A stretch of DNA of 64,000 nt from assembly GCA_011009095.1 (NCBI GenBank), contig VTPC01090543.1:151625-215624 (forward strand), read 5' to 3'. Below the pieces are notes generated by a model. That model made no database searches, had not been told where the DNA came from, and saw nothing but the letters and a program-made list of their open reading frames with translations. The stretch comes from Ignelater luminosus (lineage: Eukaryota > Arthropoda > Insecta > Coleoptera > Elateridae). Both the position numbers and the translations under genes were made by a program. This document shows, piece after piece, positions 46,293-57,365 of this stretch. The number at the start of each line of letters is the position of its first letter. Position 1 is the first letter of the stretch.

Positions 46293-47960
46293 CTAGGTTA
46301 TCAAACCTAGGGCGTCTAGCAAGATGTGACGGACAGTAAATGGCAATTTACAGTGGGAGCATTGAGAGTGACTGTTTTTGAAAAACGGATAAAAGTGAGT
46401 CGTGTGAGTACATCCGATATCTAGACTGTGATTGTTACTCCTGCTGACCTTGACAGGCACCTTTTCAATGTCCATCTAGATGATGATATCTGCTTCTAGC
46501 AGTCTCCTGGGTGTGAACGACCATCTGATGACAAAGTGGAAACAGATCGTGTAGATGATTTGAAAAGAAAGATCTCGACGATGTATAAAATGAACAAATC
46601 TGGCCGTACTGAAACCAGAGACGTGTCGTGTTAGTTCATGTACTTTTTCATTACTTTTTAATCCTACATTATTCGAAACCCAAATGAAGGTCACTGGATT
46701 AAAGGCGGAGAAGTCGTTACGAGATGAATTGATTTTTTGTATGGATAGGTATGAAAAGTCTGTGGTAGATAAACCACTAAAAGTAGTACAAATCACAATT
46801 TTTTTTATAATCTAAGGATATGCGGTAAGTTAGACGTATTGGTCAACGCGATATGGTAGCTACTACAGAAGACACCACTTACATATCTGTTGGCTTTATG
46901 TTGGATGATGTTCAATTTCTGTAAGACACTTTATTTGGCGGATCCGTAAGAGACTAAACCATAGTCTATTTTGACAAAATAAAACATTTGTATGGAATTA
47001 GTAAGCTGGTACGACCGCTACACCAATTGGTGGCGGGAAGACATTTGAGTATGTCTACAGAAAGTTATCAGGTTGATCACATAGATGTTCCAAGTTAGCT
47101 TATGGGCGAAGATGAAAGAAATTGAATATAATCCGAGATTGGAAAAAGTATATTGTTCAGGTTTAACTTAAGGGTTTGGTTACGACTTTTGATGGAGAGA
47201 AACAAAGACCCCTGGTTTGCACTTTCAAAGAAATTGCGTTTACGGTCACTTGTAAAGTTCCTTCTAGTAGCATAATAGAGATCTTATGCTAAGAATAGCT
47301 ATGTTATTCACATACATAAAACCATTTTCCTTAGGTAGAAGGTCAGTTAATATGACGTCTAAAGCAGACCCTTAGCGTTTGTCATTATATTAAATACGCG
47401 CTGAAGATAATTCGTAATCTACTCTCACCTGAAGCTATCCGTTTTGTAAAGAACTTTGTATAAAGTGGAACAGGTTGTTAAAAATACCCCAAGTGGATAA
47501 AATGGAAATAATTGTAGTCCTCTTCATAGTATCATATACCTTCTCCATATCGAAAAAGACCGCACTCAGGTATGTGTTGTGAATGAAAGCATTGTGGATT
47601 TTATCATTAGTGGAGTAACCCGACATTCTAAGAAGGTAAATAAAGTTGTGTTCTCGGCATGCCCTTTTGAGTAATTTCTTTATGGAAGCGGCCAGGGAGA
47701 TTTACCGGTAGTTAGACATTATTGTTGGGCTTTTTCTAGTTTTGAAATGGAGATAACAATAGATTCCTTCCAACTGTCGGGATATTGAGCTGACTGCTGC
47801 ATAAATGTTGTTAAACAATTCTAACAGTTTTCTTTTGCACTATGTAGGTGGATGGGACAACATATCGTTGCTTGCGCTATTCGCGTATCCGGACTTTGAG
47901 ATTTTGCATTGTGAAAGCTCGATTATAAACAGAGACATTTTAGTTTATGGGGAAATTAAG
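46293..47960 (-). pseudogene. LINE relic with reverse transcriptase and RNase H (I/LOA-like)
   Basis: Minus strand from about 47960 the text runs: LLELFNNIYAAV and NYR-x-ISLAASIKKLLKR (about 47825-47665); then NDKIHNAFIHNTYLSAVFF and DMEKVYDTM (about 47610-47530), the QxxFxxxxxLxAVFFDxExAYDT box; weak text through the palm; then SKIDYGLVSYGSAK (about 46985-46945), the thumb motif; then an RNase H remnant with NPVTFIWVSNNVGLKSNEK (about 46705-46650), corresponding to WIPSHVGIxGNExAD; and finally HSQCSHCKLPFTVRHILLD (about 46365-46310), the terminal Cys/His box. LINEs with RNase H plus this final CCH box belong to the I-related group. The YADD box is not readable. The 5' half is missing. Confidence 0.75.
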
Positions 47961-48165
47961 TGGAGGTGGTGCTAGAGAATTTGGCTTGAAGGTTCTAACT
48001 TTAAGGGGTGGTTTCACTCTGTTAAAAAACAAGTACGTGCGTTTTACTTTTTTATTTGCTACAACATATCCAGAAATCATCAAAATCGGATGGAGACACC
48101 TGGAGTACTTTGCTTGTTTGTGATGAGATGCATGCCTGCATGTGCAAGTACGCACAACTTGTGGG

Positions 48166-48960
48166 GATACCGTTTGCGATGTCGCTATGTATAGTTGTCA
48201 GCTGCCTCAAACCTTCACAACGAACTTGTAAATTTGTAATCTATGTGGGTAGTGTTGAGGAAAACTACGTCACCTTCTATGTTTAAAATGACGTCATCAA
48301 ATTTCGTGGTCGTATCATTAGCGAGATTTTTTTAAAGAAATAACGTCGTCTTTTTGTGTGTTGTTTTTAAATTTCGTACTTTGTTGATGTAATTTTGTTT
48401 GTTTGATTTTAGGCAACTGTTCTTCCTCCACTCCATTTTTACTTTACTGTCTTGTGCATATTCAAAACGTCCAAATTTTGGATCATTAGAAAGATTTCTC
48501 GATTGTTAACTATGGTATCATTTTAAACTAAGAAAGCTTATGAACGTACCGTTTGCAATGTGACGACTTATGGTCTTCAATTGTCTCAAATCTTCACAAC
48601 GAACTTGCTAATTGCTTTGTGAGCAATTGTTTGGAATATTGTAAGGCTTTCTATGTTTAAAGCGACTTAATATGTCAAATTTTGTATTGTGTCGTTTGTC
48701 GGAATTTTCTACAAAAATGTTGGTGTCCAACGTGAGACACCTTCTTTACGTGTGTGGTCAGTTAATTCTCTTATGGTCTCTTTATCATTAGGCAACAGTT
48801 CTCTCGCGGCTTCATCTTTATTATGTTTGCTATCTTTGACATATTTATGATTTACTAAATTTCAGATCATTAAAAAGATTTCTTGATTGTTAGGTTTCAA
48901 ATTACTTTGGACTAGGTTTCAAAAGCTTGCTTGGTTTAAGAACGCACCATGATTGAAAGA
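48166..48960 (+). repeat. Tandem duplication, period about 380 bp
   Basis: Two diverged units lie head to tail, 48166-48544 and 48545-48946, with the start of a third. Anchors repeat about 379 bp apart: ACCGTTTGC (48168 and 48548), CTTCACAACGAACTTG (48213 and 48592), TTTCTATGTTTAAA (near 48270 and 48650), and TTAGGCAACTGTTCT with TTAGGCAACAGTTCT (48409 and 48788). Each unit holds no long frame. It may be the remnant of a satellite or of the tandem promoter region of an element. Confidence 0.8.
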
Positions 48961-49929
48961 CGCCCAGTATACATATAATTGGAAGAGAATGTAGGAGGAA
49001 TTGTCTGGGGCAAATTTATAGAGCTATGGGCATTATTTGTGCAACTGGGGTCCATGAAAAAACAGATTTAGAGTAGCAGACGTAGTGCCATTGGAGCAAC
49101 TAAGAGACCTATTGGCAATGTAAATAAGAATGAAAAATTGTCGACAATAAAGATGCTGCAAAAGCCTTTAGTTTGAACTGCTAAAAAATGATAATAGAGG
49201 GTTGTACTAGTACTGTGAGTCCACTAAGTATTTAATGCCAATCGGGTACCATAACTATCATTCATCTGAACCACTGACTGACTCACTTCCGCCATTTCAA
49301 GCATGACGGCGCATTGGAAACTTCTAGCTTATAAATTCTAAAAATGCATCTAAAAATATATACTCTCAGTTTCTTCCAGACAAATACGTTTTACTAAAGA
49401 GAATCTCGAAAAAACAATCATTATTAATGTTAACTATCTTCTAGTTAATTTGGGTTACGCCTAGTCGCCTTCTTAACTCCAAAGTCTTGTTTATGAGCCA
49501 GGCAGCGGTAGCTTTTACGGTTTAGCAAGTCGATAAAAAAAACGAATTTGATCTGACAAGCCTATTAACAAGGAAAGAAAGTTTTGGAAAACGAGTCAGA
49601 CGTATGAAGCGAAGAACTAAAATTATATAGTTTGACCGTGTAGTAGAAAGCGTAACAAAATACGCAACAATAACATAGTTACCGTGAGAGATGCAGAAAA
49701 TATTCAGACTGTGAGAAAGTAACTTCAGAAGCAGATACAAGTAAGCACAGCTCGATGGGCCTTCTTAGGGCAGAGTTTGAAAAATGTTAAACTGATAGTT
49801 AATATTTGGGGACTAGGAACTTAGAAAAGTCTCAATGGAAAGAGGAGAAGATGGTTGCCTAGAGACGATGTAAAAATCTAAATACAGAAAATAGGAATTA
49901 TTTAGTTGAGTATCAGATTATTTTGATTT
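48961..49929. other. No recognisable gene
   Basis: A mixed region with several runs of moderate composition, but no frame longer than about 70 codons and no recognisable motif on either strand. Confidence 0.4.
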
Positions 49930-50065
49930 TTTTGAAACAAATGTTTTGATCTGTTATCATAAATGCAACATGTTTGGCCACGTCCAGTAACATTGCAAAG
50001 ACTGTGAATCTTGTGTACCATGTAGTAGAAGTCATTGAGAGTTCAAGTATGAGGAACAGAAATTA
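49930..50065 (+). pseudogene. CCHC zinc-knuckle fragment, probably LINE ORF1
   Basis: The plus strand reads CYHKCNMFGHVQ, a stop, then HCKDCESCVPCSRSH. This resembles the CxNCxxFGHxxxxCxxxxxCxxCxxxH double knuckle found in ORF1 of jockey-like and R1-like LINEs and in some gag proteins. Both the glycine-histidine step and the second CxxC are visible. Only about 40 codons survive. Confidence 0.4.
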
Positions 50066-50169
50066 CACCGTGTAAACAGCAGAAAAGGTGAGTAATAGAT
50101 TTTTTATTTTAACCGATTTCTCTTCATTTTGTTTTCTAAAAAGTATTAAAAGGTCGCTATGAAAGCCCC

Positions 50170-50314
50170 GGATTAATCAAAATCTGTTCTTTTGTGTCCA
50201 GTTTATTGCTACTGTTTTTCAGGGTTGTCCTTAGCCAATACGTAAAATGTGTCATGCGGTATGGGTCTGCAATTGCGACATCATGGCGCATATAGAGAAA
50301 ATTTAAGCAAACAA
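50170..50314 (+). repeat. Direct repeat flanking a jockey-like relic, left copy
   Basis: It shares with 51777-51908 the anchors GGATTAATCAAAATCT, TTTATTGCTACTG, TTTTCAGG, CAACTGCGACACCATGGCGC-like text and TTTAAGCAAACA, in the same order, at roughly 80 percent identity by eye with small indels. The two copies are in the same orientation about 1.6 kb apart. Confidence 0.75.
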
Positions 50315-50399
50315 TCTACTTTCTGCCGACTTAAAATACTGAAATAAAATTATACTAGGTGATTCTCAATGGAGTAACTGCTTGTCGTTATCGTGGAAC

Positions 50400-51545
50400 T
50401 AACTCAACTGGCTTGGTGGGTTTGGATGTTTCCTTATTTTCGTGGTGCTATAGTCTATTCCGGTGGGGAATAGCACATTTTTTGACGATCTCTGGAACTG
50501 TTTCGATTTTGAGGTCTTGTTGAAGGTCCGTATTTCTTGCACACCAAGGCGCGTTGACGATGAGTCGAAGTACTTTGTTCTGAAATCGCTGTATTCTTTC
50601 GATAATGTACTTACTTGCACAGCTCCACAACTGTATGCCGCTGGTCTTAAGTTCTGTTTATATAGGGTTAACTTATTGTATGTGAAAAGTTCAGATCTAG
50701 GTCCAAAGAGCCAGTACATTTTTTTGGATTATAGTTGAAGTTCTGCTTGTGTCTTTTTAATATGTTCTTTCCATTTGAGTTTAGCATCTAAGGTCGTGCC
50801 CAAATACTTTGTTGTGTTGGCATACTGGATCTGAGTGCCATTAATGAAGATCGGACGTGGATTTAATTTGCGCCATGTTCGTGTCCAGGTGACAACTTTG
50901 TTGACTGCTCTTTGTAGTCTTGTTGTAGCTTCCTCTGTAGAGTTTTTGATGTCTGATGATTTTGGTGCAGCGTTGATGTAGAGCAGGTACAATACCATTC
51001 CTAGGATGCTCCCTTGAGATAGGCCAGCTTTTAGTTCTCCCAGTTAAGAGTGTGCGTCTTCACACCTAATGTTCTGTTAGGTACAATTTTAGTAATTTGT
51101 CCAGGAACGTAGATTTTATTTTGTATATGAAGCCTTAGTGTCATACGTCCAAGAAGATTTCAGAACAAAGTTTTTCATGCTCAAGCGTTTTTTCGATTAA
51201 ATCTGTTATCCTGTGTATTTAATCGATTTTTGTATGGTTGTTGCGGAAGTCCAAGGCACGAGTTGATACATCTCAATAATTGGTTTGAGTCGTTTCAAGC
51301 TAAGTTTTTAACACAATTTAGCTATAACAGGTGGCAGTGCGATTGGTCTATAAGATTCCGGTTCAGAGTGATTTTTAGCGGATTTGGACAACATTATTAC
51401 TTCTGATACTTTTTCTGCCTGTGGGCTATACTTGGTCTGATTGAAGTATTTAACAGAATAGTCAGTTTGACTAGAGAATTGTTTTGAAGCTTTTTCAAGA
51501 TAGTGCCTTTGATTTAAATCCCGGTGCTTTCTTTGGATTAAGGTT
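50400..51545 (-). pseudogene. Jockey-clade LINE reverse-transcriptase relic
   Basis: Minus strand from 51545: NPKKAPGFKSKA (about 51540-51505); ESYRPIALPPVIAKL (about 51362-51315), the NYRPISLLP box; LIEKTLEHEKLCSEIFLDV (about 51205-51148) and GFIYKIKSTFLDKLLKLYLT, the AFExxxxCxAVFLDVxxAFDxVWxxGLLxKLxxxxP box; LSQGSILGMVLYLLYI (about 51025-50978), the PQGSVLGPLLY box; then TWRKLNP, NTTKYLGTTLDAKLKWKEHI (about 50818-50759), and a thumb with MYWLFGPRSELFTYNKLTLY (about 50717-50658). Post-RT text ends near 50400. The catalytic ADD box expected after YLLYI is deleted. The order and the MYWLxGRxSxLxxxNKLLLY motif are typical of jockey. Confidence 0.85.
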
Positions 51546-51776
51546 AGTCTTTCTTTTTTTTTCTACATTTTATCATCGTATTAGTTGATGTTTAGTGTAG
51601 GAGGCGTATCTGTTCCTAAGTTAGGTAAGAATCTACCTTCGAGATGTTCAGGGAAGGTACTTGCCTTGTCACTGTTGCTTCGTGCCATGCGCCGTTAAGT
51701 TTTCTGATTGACCTAGATGATTGGCCTTTTCATATATTGTTCATTGTTCATAGATGGCCGTTTAAGGTTGATCCTG

Positions 51777-51908
51777 GATTGATCAAAATCTTTTTGTTTA
51801 TAATTTATTGCTACTGCTTTTCAGGATTTTTCTTAGCTAAGAAGTAAAATATGTCGGTCACGAGCAACTGCGACACCATGGCGCATATAGAAGAAATTTA
51901 AGCAAACA
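51777..51908 (+). repeat. Direct repeat flanking a jockey-like relic, right copy
   Basis: The partner of 50170-50314. It is about 12 bp shorter, mainly from a gap after TAAAATATGTCGG. It lies 230 bp beyond the 5'-most readable part of the minus-strand LINE, while the left copy lies 90 bp beyond its 3' end, so the pair brackets the LINE. Confidence 0.75.
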
Positions 51909-53379
51909 GTAATTAAAAAGTTTGCTGCAACATGGCGGCAGCTCCATTCTCAACAACTTTACAAAGGTGACAAAAAACTGCCTCGTTTTCTGGAGATAGG
52001 TTTTCAGTTCTAACGTGCAACACTATGAAAGACTCCTAGGCCATTGACCTTGAGGTATTGCAGGATACTCAAACCTGAGTTTCGAACAGGAGAAAAGCTA
52101 TTCTCTGTGAGCATAGACACTGTTTAAATGAAATTTTTCCTTTATCGCCCGACTGTTCTGATAGTGGTGAAAAACCCAAAGACCAAACAATATTTTAAGT
52201 TGCACAATGATTGATAGCAAAACCTTTAATGCAATACTCAATCAGAAATCAAGCACATCATGTTTTGTTTGCTAGGCAAAATAGTTAAAAGAGATTTATT
52301 GGCATTTTGTTTTGTTAATCTTTCACTATCCCAAAACCTACCCTGCGTAAATGTCACACGTAGCACAATAACATTTCAACATAATTTAGGCGAGACCCTC
52401 AATCTGGTTAATAGAAAGATACCGTGACGCTTTTATACCGTAATAATAATTTTGTGTGTTGTCTTTAACTAGCCTTGGATGCATACTACAGGCTGTAAAA
52501 TCATAACAAGAACGTGATCTGTGTACTGATTCGTCGTTTATCAAATTATTATGGGCAACTTGCAACACGACACTCTGCTGCTTGAAAAGATCATTAAATT
52601 TATATCACTGACTAACCTAAAGGTGAACGATTACCTACGCAAAGGCTAGATGTTAACAAAGTTTTCAGAATTGTTATCGTTCGGTTCAAGTTTGTGAAAC
52701 AAGGTGTTACGAATGTCTAGCAATTCATCCATATTAAAAAATTAAAAAACTAGAAATTCTATCATCCATATTCACCGTTTTATAATTTTTAAAAACACGT
52801 ATTTATCTAAAAGGTTTATGTATGGAACTAATTATCTCTGAACAATAACAGGTGCATTTGATAAAGTTCTAATTAACACAAGCTTCGCAATGCAAGGAGG
52901 TTTTAATTTTCTCTAATTGCAATTTTAAATCCAGGACAAAAACATTAAAAAAAGGCCAATTCAAACAGGAGACGTCCCAATTTTCTATATTCTCTTTAAA
53001 ATAAAACTTCAATTAACTGACACTTCAAACGGACCGCACTGAAATTAAAATTTCTACATACTATGCTTCAGTACTAATTAAAATGTCTACCCGCATTCAC
53101 TAACAACGTGTTGCAGCCGGAAATGTTTTTTAATGATAATATCTTCCCTTATTAAAAAGGATTTTTAATTTACATTTTACCTAAAACTAAAAAATGTAGT
53201 AGCATAGTATATACACGTAAGTAAGTGTAGTCAAAACTTCCATGCGCTCGTATTAATAAAAAACACACACGCACACTTTTGTTCCACTTTAACACTTAAC
53301 TTTTTAGCTGAAGTACATTAACGTAGTGGATGTGCGTCACTAAAGTATCCCAGTACGTGTTTTACTTAACTGTAGTTGA
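51909..53379. other. No recognisable gene
   Basis: Mostly AT-rich sequence. A 60-codon minus-strand frame (52386-52568) is not recognisable. The last 200 bp (53200-53380) have more even composition and merge into the next block. Confidence 0.4.
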
Positions 53380-53830
53380 TGTATAATGTAAAAGTTGGGA
53401 GTTTTTTTGTAGATGTAGCTCTAAAGCCTCCTTCTGTTCATTTATTAATGCGATTACTCGAGTTTCGCACAAGGGGTTGTACTTCTTAGGTTTTCTTAGG
53501 TTGGGACACGCTCTTAATTAGTTCTAGAGCTAGGGCTTGGGAAACCGAAGTGGGTCCGTCTACGCCCTTAACAGGGTTAGATTCGGGACGAGTTACTTCA
53601 ATTTCTACACGAGTAGTTGATCCTGAAAATATACAATTGCCAATTCTGTCTGAAGATGCGGGAAAGTAACGATGGTTCTCAACGACTCCCTTCGTCAACG
53701 AAATTAAAAAATGTTATTAAGAAAATCCCAAAGAGTTTAACGGCAAAAAGTAATTTCGAGTTAATATTTCATCCTGAACAGTGGGATGGGGGTTGCGAAA
53801 GAACCGAAGAGGGGAAACAATGAACACATG
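53380..53830. promoter_or_regulatory. Candidate conserved non-coding block
   Basis: A block of mixed composition with CpGs, no repeats and no protein family that I recognise, although open frames exist on both strands (53486-53698 minus, 53617-53823 plus, the latter rich in Lys, Ser and Glu). The coincidence of open frames on both strands suggests high sequence complexity and not coding. An enhancer-like element or an unknown small exon are both possible. Confidence 0.25.
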
Positions 53831-54429
53831 ACCTAGTGACCACATTTCCTAATGGATAGTTTTTTATTAGAAAAGTTGGAAAATAATCCCCATAAAACAG
53901 TTAACTTATAAGCTCAGTTCGCAATAAAAACCCTGATGAAAAACGCCCTCCTTTATACAGCGTTCACTCATTGAAGATCTTTAAAAGTCTTTTACCCCCC
54001 TTATACTTTTTGATGAGATACATCTTAAAAAACGTTTCCCTTCGGGGTTTTATTTTAATGACATCCGAACAAATTTAAATTAAAGAATTAAACTCTTTTA
54101 AGTCCTGTACGTATACATTTTTCCTGCTTATTAATTTTACACCCCTTTGATAATAATAATGTTTTAATTAAATTTAATAGCTTACAATAATAAATTGTGG
54201 CTGGTACTATTTATATCTGCGAGCGAATTGACTTTTAATCAAAACCTAATTGTTAATACAAAAGCGTCTTCTTTTGAATTATGTTCTACTTTAATTTTTC
54301 TAAGGTCCCTGTTAATTTCCGTCTTCTCTTTGTGTTTCACGAAACAATTTACCGCTTTTCCTCTCTAGCCTTTTTTTCTGGTTTTATTTTTAACTTTTTT
54401 TATTTCAGTGAACTTTTGTTTGCCTAACT

Positions 54430-55260
54430 TTACCCAAACATTTCCGCGCAAACATGAACTCATTCAGGCAGGATAATTGTTCAGTGGTTGGAGTTTTACA
54501 TTTTCTCGTTGTTTGATTTTCTTTCGCCGCTTATGAAAAAAAACACAAGAGACACATTTCGATCTCTTTAACAATAAACACATTGATGGCTTCTCGAGAT
54601 CTCTAGACAAACCCCACAAAAAATATAGAGCGAGAGCCTACAAATCGGGCACCATAAATTTCTGTAGGTAGCTAAAACTTGATTTCGACAGTTTAAAAGG
54701 AAAGCGAATGAATCTTACGAGGCCACAAAAAGAAGGAGCACTCAAATAAAATGAAAACCTCTCATTATTCACATCGCAGAAAAAAAAATCCTTCGCAAAA
54801 TAAGGATCAATCCGGGGTCAATAAATATGAGTCCATCAGTAAGCGGTATATATCTAAATGGACTCATCACTCCTGCAACAAGCATAAAAGAAGTGCCAAA
54901 CGGAGCTATCTTCGGTCACTTGTTATCCTACAATCTCTGGATACTTTTTATTGGCGTGTCAATCACCGCGACACGGTCAGTTTGCCACCGTCAAGAATTT
55001 ATTTGATGTCGCTTCGGAAGCCCGTAGTTCCGAATAGGTATAGGCCATAATGGTGTTGTTAAACGACTGACAAAATGATCTCCTCCGCTTTTCGACATCT
55101 TTTTGAGTTTCTTTTGTCGAGAAAAACCTATACGTATGTAACGGAATGTGTGGTATAAATGGGATAAACAGGGCGAGTTGAACAAACCGTGATATCTCCT
55201 GTGCGGGTCTGCTTGAAATCTTCCGGAAATCCCATAAAATCACTATTGATCAAGGTTATT
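54430..55260. promoter_or_regulatory. Candidate cis-regulatory island (about 0.8 kb)
   Basis: The longest non-repetitive, mixed-composition stretch of the window. It contains TTATTGGCGTGTCAATCACC (54949-54968), with a TGTCAATCA word of the Exd/Meis kind; CACCATAAATTT and CATAAAATCAC, which resemble posterior-Hox sites; ATCGGGCACC; GTATGTAACGG; and several GAGA-like runs. Open frames are short and occur on both strands (54751-55050 plus, 54977-55243 minus), and their translations are not family-like. Such blocks in insects commonly are enhancers of developmental regulators. There is no functional evidence here. Confidence 0.3.
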
Positions 55261-57365
55261 CCTGCTGACTTTGGCGATCAAATAAATTTTGTAATAAGAA
55301 CAAACGTTTAAAAATAGCATTATGAGACATTTTACGAACCATAAACTGAATTTAATGGCTGCCTTGGAAACCAACTGATGGAATTTAAATAATTTCATAA
55401 AAGATACGTTAGGGAATTAAATTTGAATAAACCAAACGAAAAGAAAAAACGTTATGTTCAACAATGTTTTCTACACTTAGAAGTAAAATAAAGGTTTAAA
55501 ATTACAGTGTCTAGACTACCACTACAAACTTTATTTTGAATATTTTATAACACAAGTTCCCTTCTGATTCTTGCTTACTTATCAAGATACACAAAACAAA
55601 CTAAAGAAAGGTGCCAACGAAATCATATTTCGTCTTTCTAGACATCTTAACGCTTTATGGCGGGAATTAAGAATTAATTCTTTCTTTTTTTCGGGGTCTT
55701 TCTCGGGGCGCATTAATCATTTTATATTTTCTGAAAAGGATCTTCTTTCACGGTCCTAATATTATCTAGGTAAATTCTGTTAAGGCTCGCGATATTCTTT
55801 TATGTAATAAGACTACGATTTATAGAAGTCTTTTCACGGGAAGAGGTTAAAATTCTGCTTAAAATTTATTTTATGTGCATTTGTTAGGTATTAAAATTGA
55901 GGAGACTATAGGAGTAAAATAAAAACAGAGTTAAAGTTTTCAGGAAGAATATTATTTTTACATTAAAGACTAAACGAAAATGTGCGTCAGGAAAACTAGG
56001 TCAGGGTAGACTTAATGTCTGAAAAATTGCGGTAAAACGACCAATTTTGGATTTTAAACTTCAAACTGTGTAAAACTCACATAGCAATTTTTTCCCTGAC
56101 TGACTCGCTCACTATTTATTAATTATTATTAGATTTACACTTATTACATAGTAATCACAAATTGAAAACATATTATTCAAGGTTGCTTCTAGTTCAGCTT
56201 AAGATAAGTGGTACCAGATGTTTATAAAGCTAGGATTACTACATTTATGACAACCATTTACATATCAAATATACTCTCCTCAAGAGCAATAAACTGCTTA
56301 TCTGTGTATAATTAATAGCGACGTCGAATTTAACCATTTACGTCAAACTATTGCCAAACTATCTGAATACGTAGATTGGAAGGGGAAATCGGGGACGCAA
56401 TTTCTAAAGTTTAAACAAATTTACCAAGTCATGAAAATTATTGAAAACAAGTTATTGAATTAAAGGCAATAAATACCAAAGATGCATACTAAAGATATTA
56501 AATAAAAAAAAACACATACAAAAATATTTGTTAATTGTAGATTACAGCTTTCAAGAATTGTGAAATTAGAAATTTATTCAATTACACAATAGTTAAAGTT
56601 TTAATCCTGATAATACTTAAACGGGTGGGATCAGGAACAGCAAGTCTAGCCTAAGATACTAAATAAATTGCGCTGAAGATGTGCTACTGGATTTTAAACA
56701 TCACTGAATTTAATAAGTCAGCAAAGTACAGAAAGAATACACTTTTTTAGCAGTATCTATCTTAATCATTGACTAATCGACTCAGTTTGATATTAGAAAA
56801 TAGATCCAAGAGAAAACATTTAGATACCTATATTTTTACGCTACAAATTAAGACTATAACTAAATTATTATCTTAATTTGTTGCCTGTCAGAAAAGTTCC
56901 TGAGAAAATATTAAATTAATTAAAACTGAATTTAAGCAATCGAATGATAATACGAATTTGTATTGTGTTTCTTAGAATTTTCAAATTTGAATGCCCTAAT
57001 AGAAAAGAAACTCTATAGTAGTTATTCTTTCACTTGCAACATGTCCTTAATAATCACAGCTTGTAATGTGCTAATTAATAATAAAAAAATAAATAATAAT
57101 TTCTAGTCTATTTATTATAATAAGGTTTCATGTAAAGTACTGTTAGTTAGAGAAGACAGTATGAGTTATCAAAATTGACGTGAATGTACGTCGCTGTAGG
57201 CATATCAATGGGGTTTAAAGTTGCCAGTAATTGCCCTGCCAACATCTGTAGTCGCTAAAGCATTAATTGTTCTAAACTCTTTTAGTTAATTATTTACACA
57301 AATTATTATTGTTGCGGGTAGGTGTCTAGTCACTACACGATATAGCGAGGTACACTAGAGAGAAT
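55261..57365. other. No recognisable gene; one mixed-composition patch
   Basis: AT-rich except for 55610-55770, where GGCGGGAATTAAGAATTAATTC (containing a near-palindrome) and TCTCGGGGCGCATTAATC stand out. That patch may be a further regulatory site. The stretch 56100-57300 shows nothing notable. The left end of the pogo-like element should lie just before 57360 but was not identified. Confidence 0.35.

Noticed and set aside
54751-55243. Open frames on both strands (99 and 88 codons)
   Set aside because: Overlapping frames on opposite strands, with Ser/Arg-rich and unrecognisable translations. More likely high-complexity non-coding DNA.
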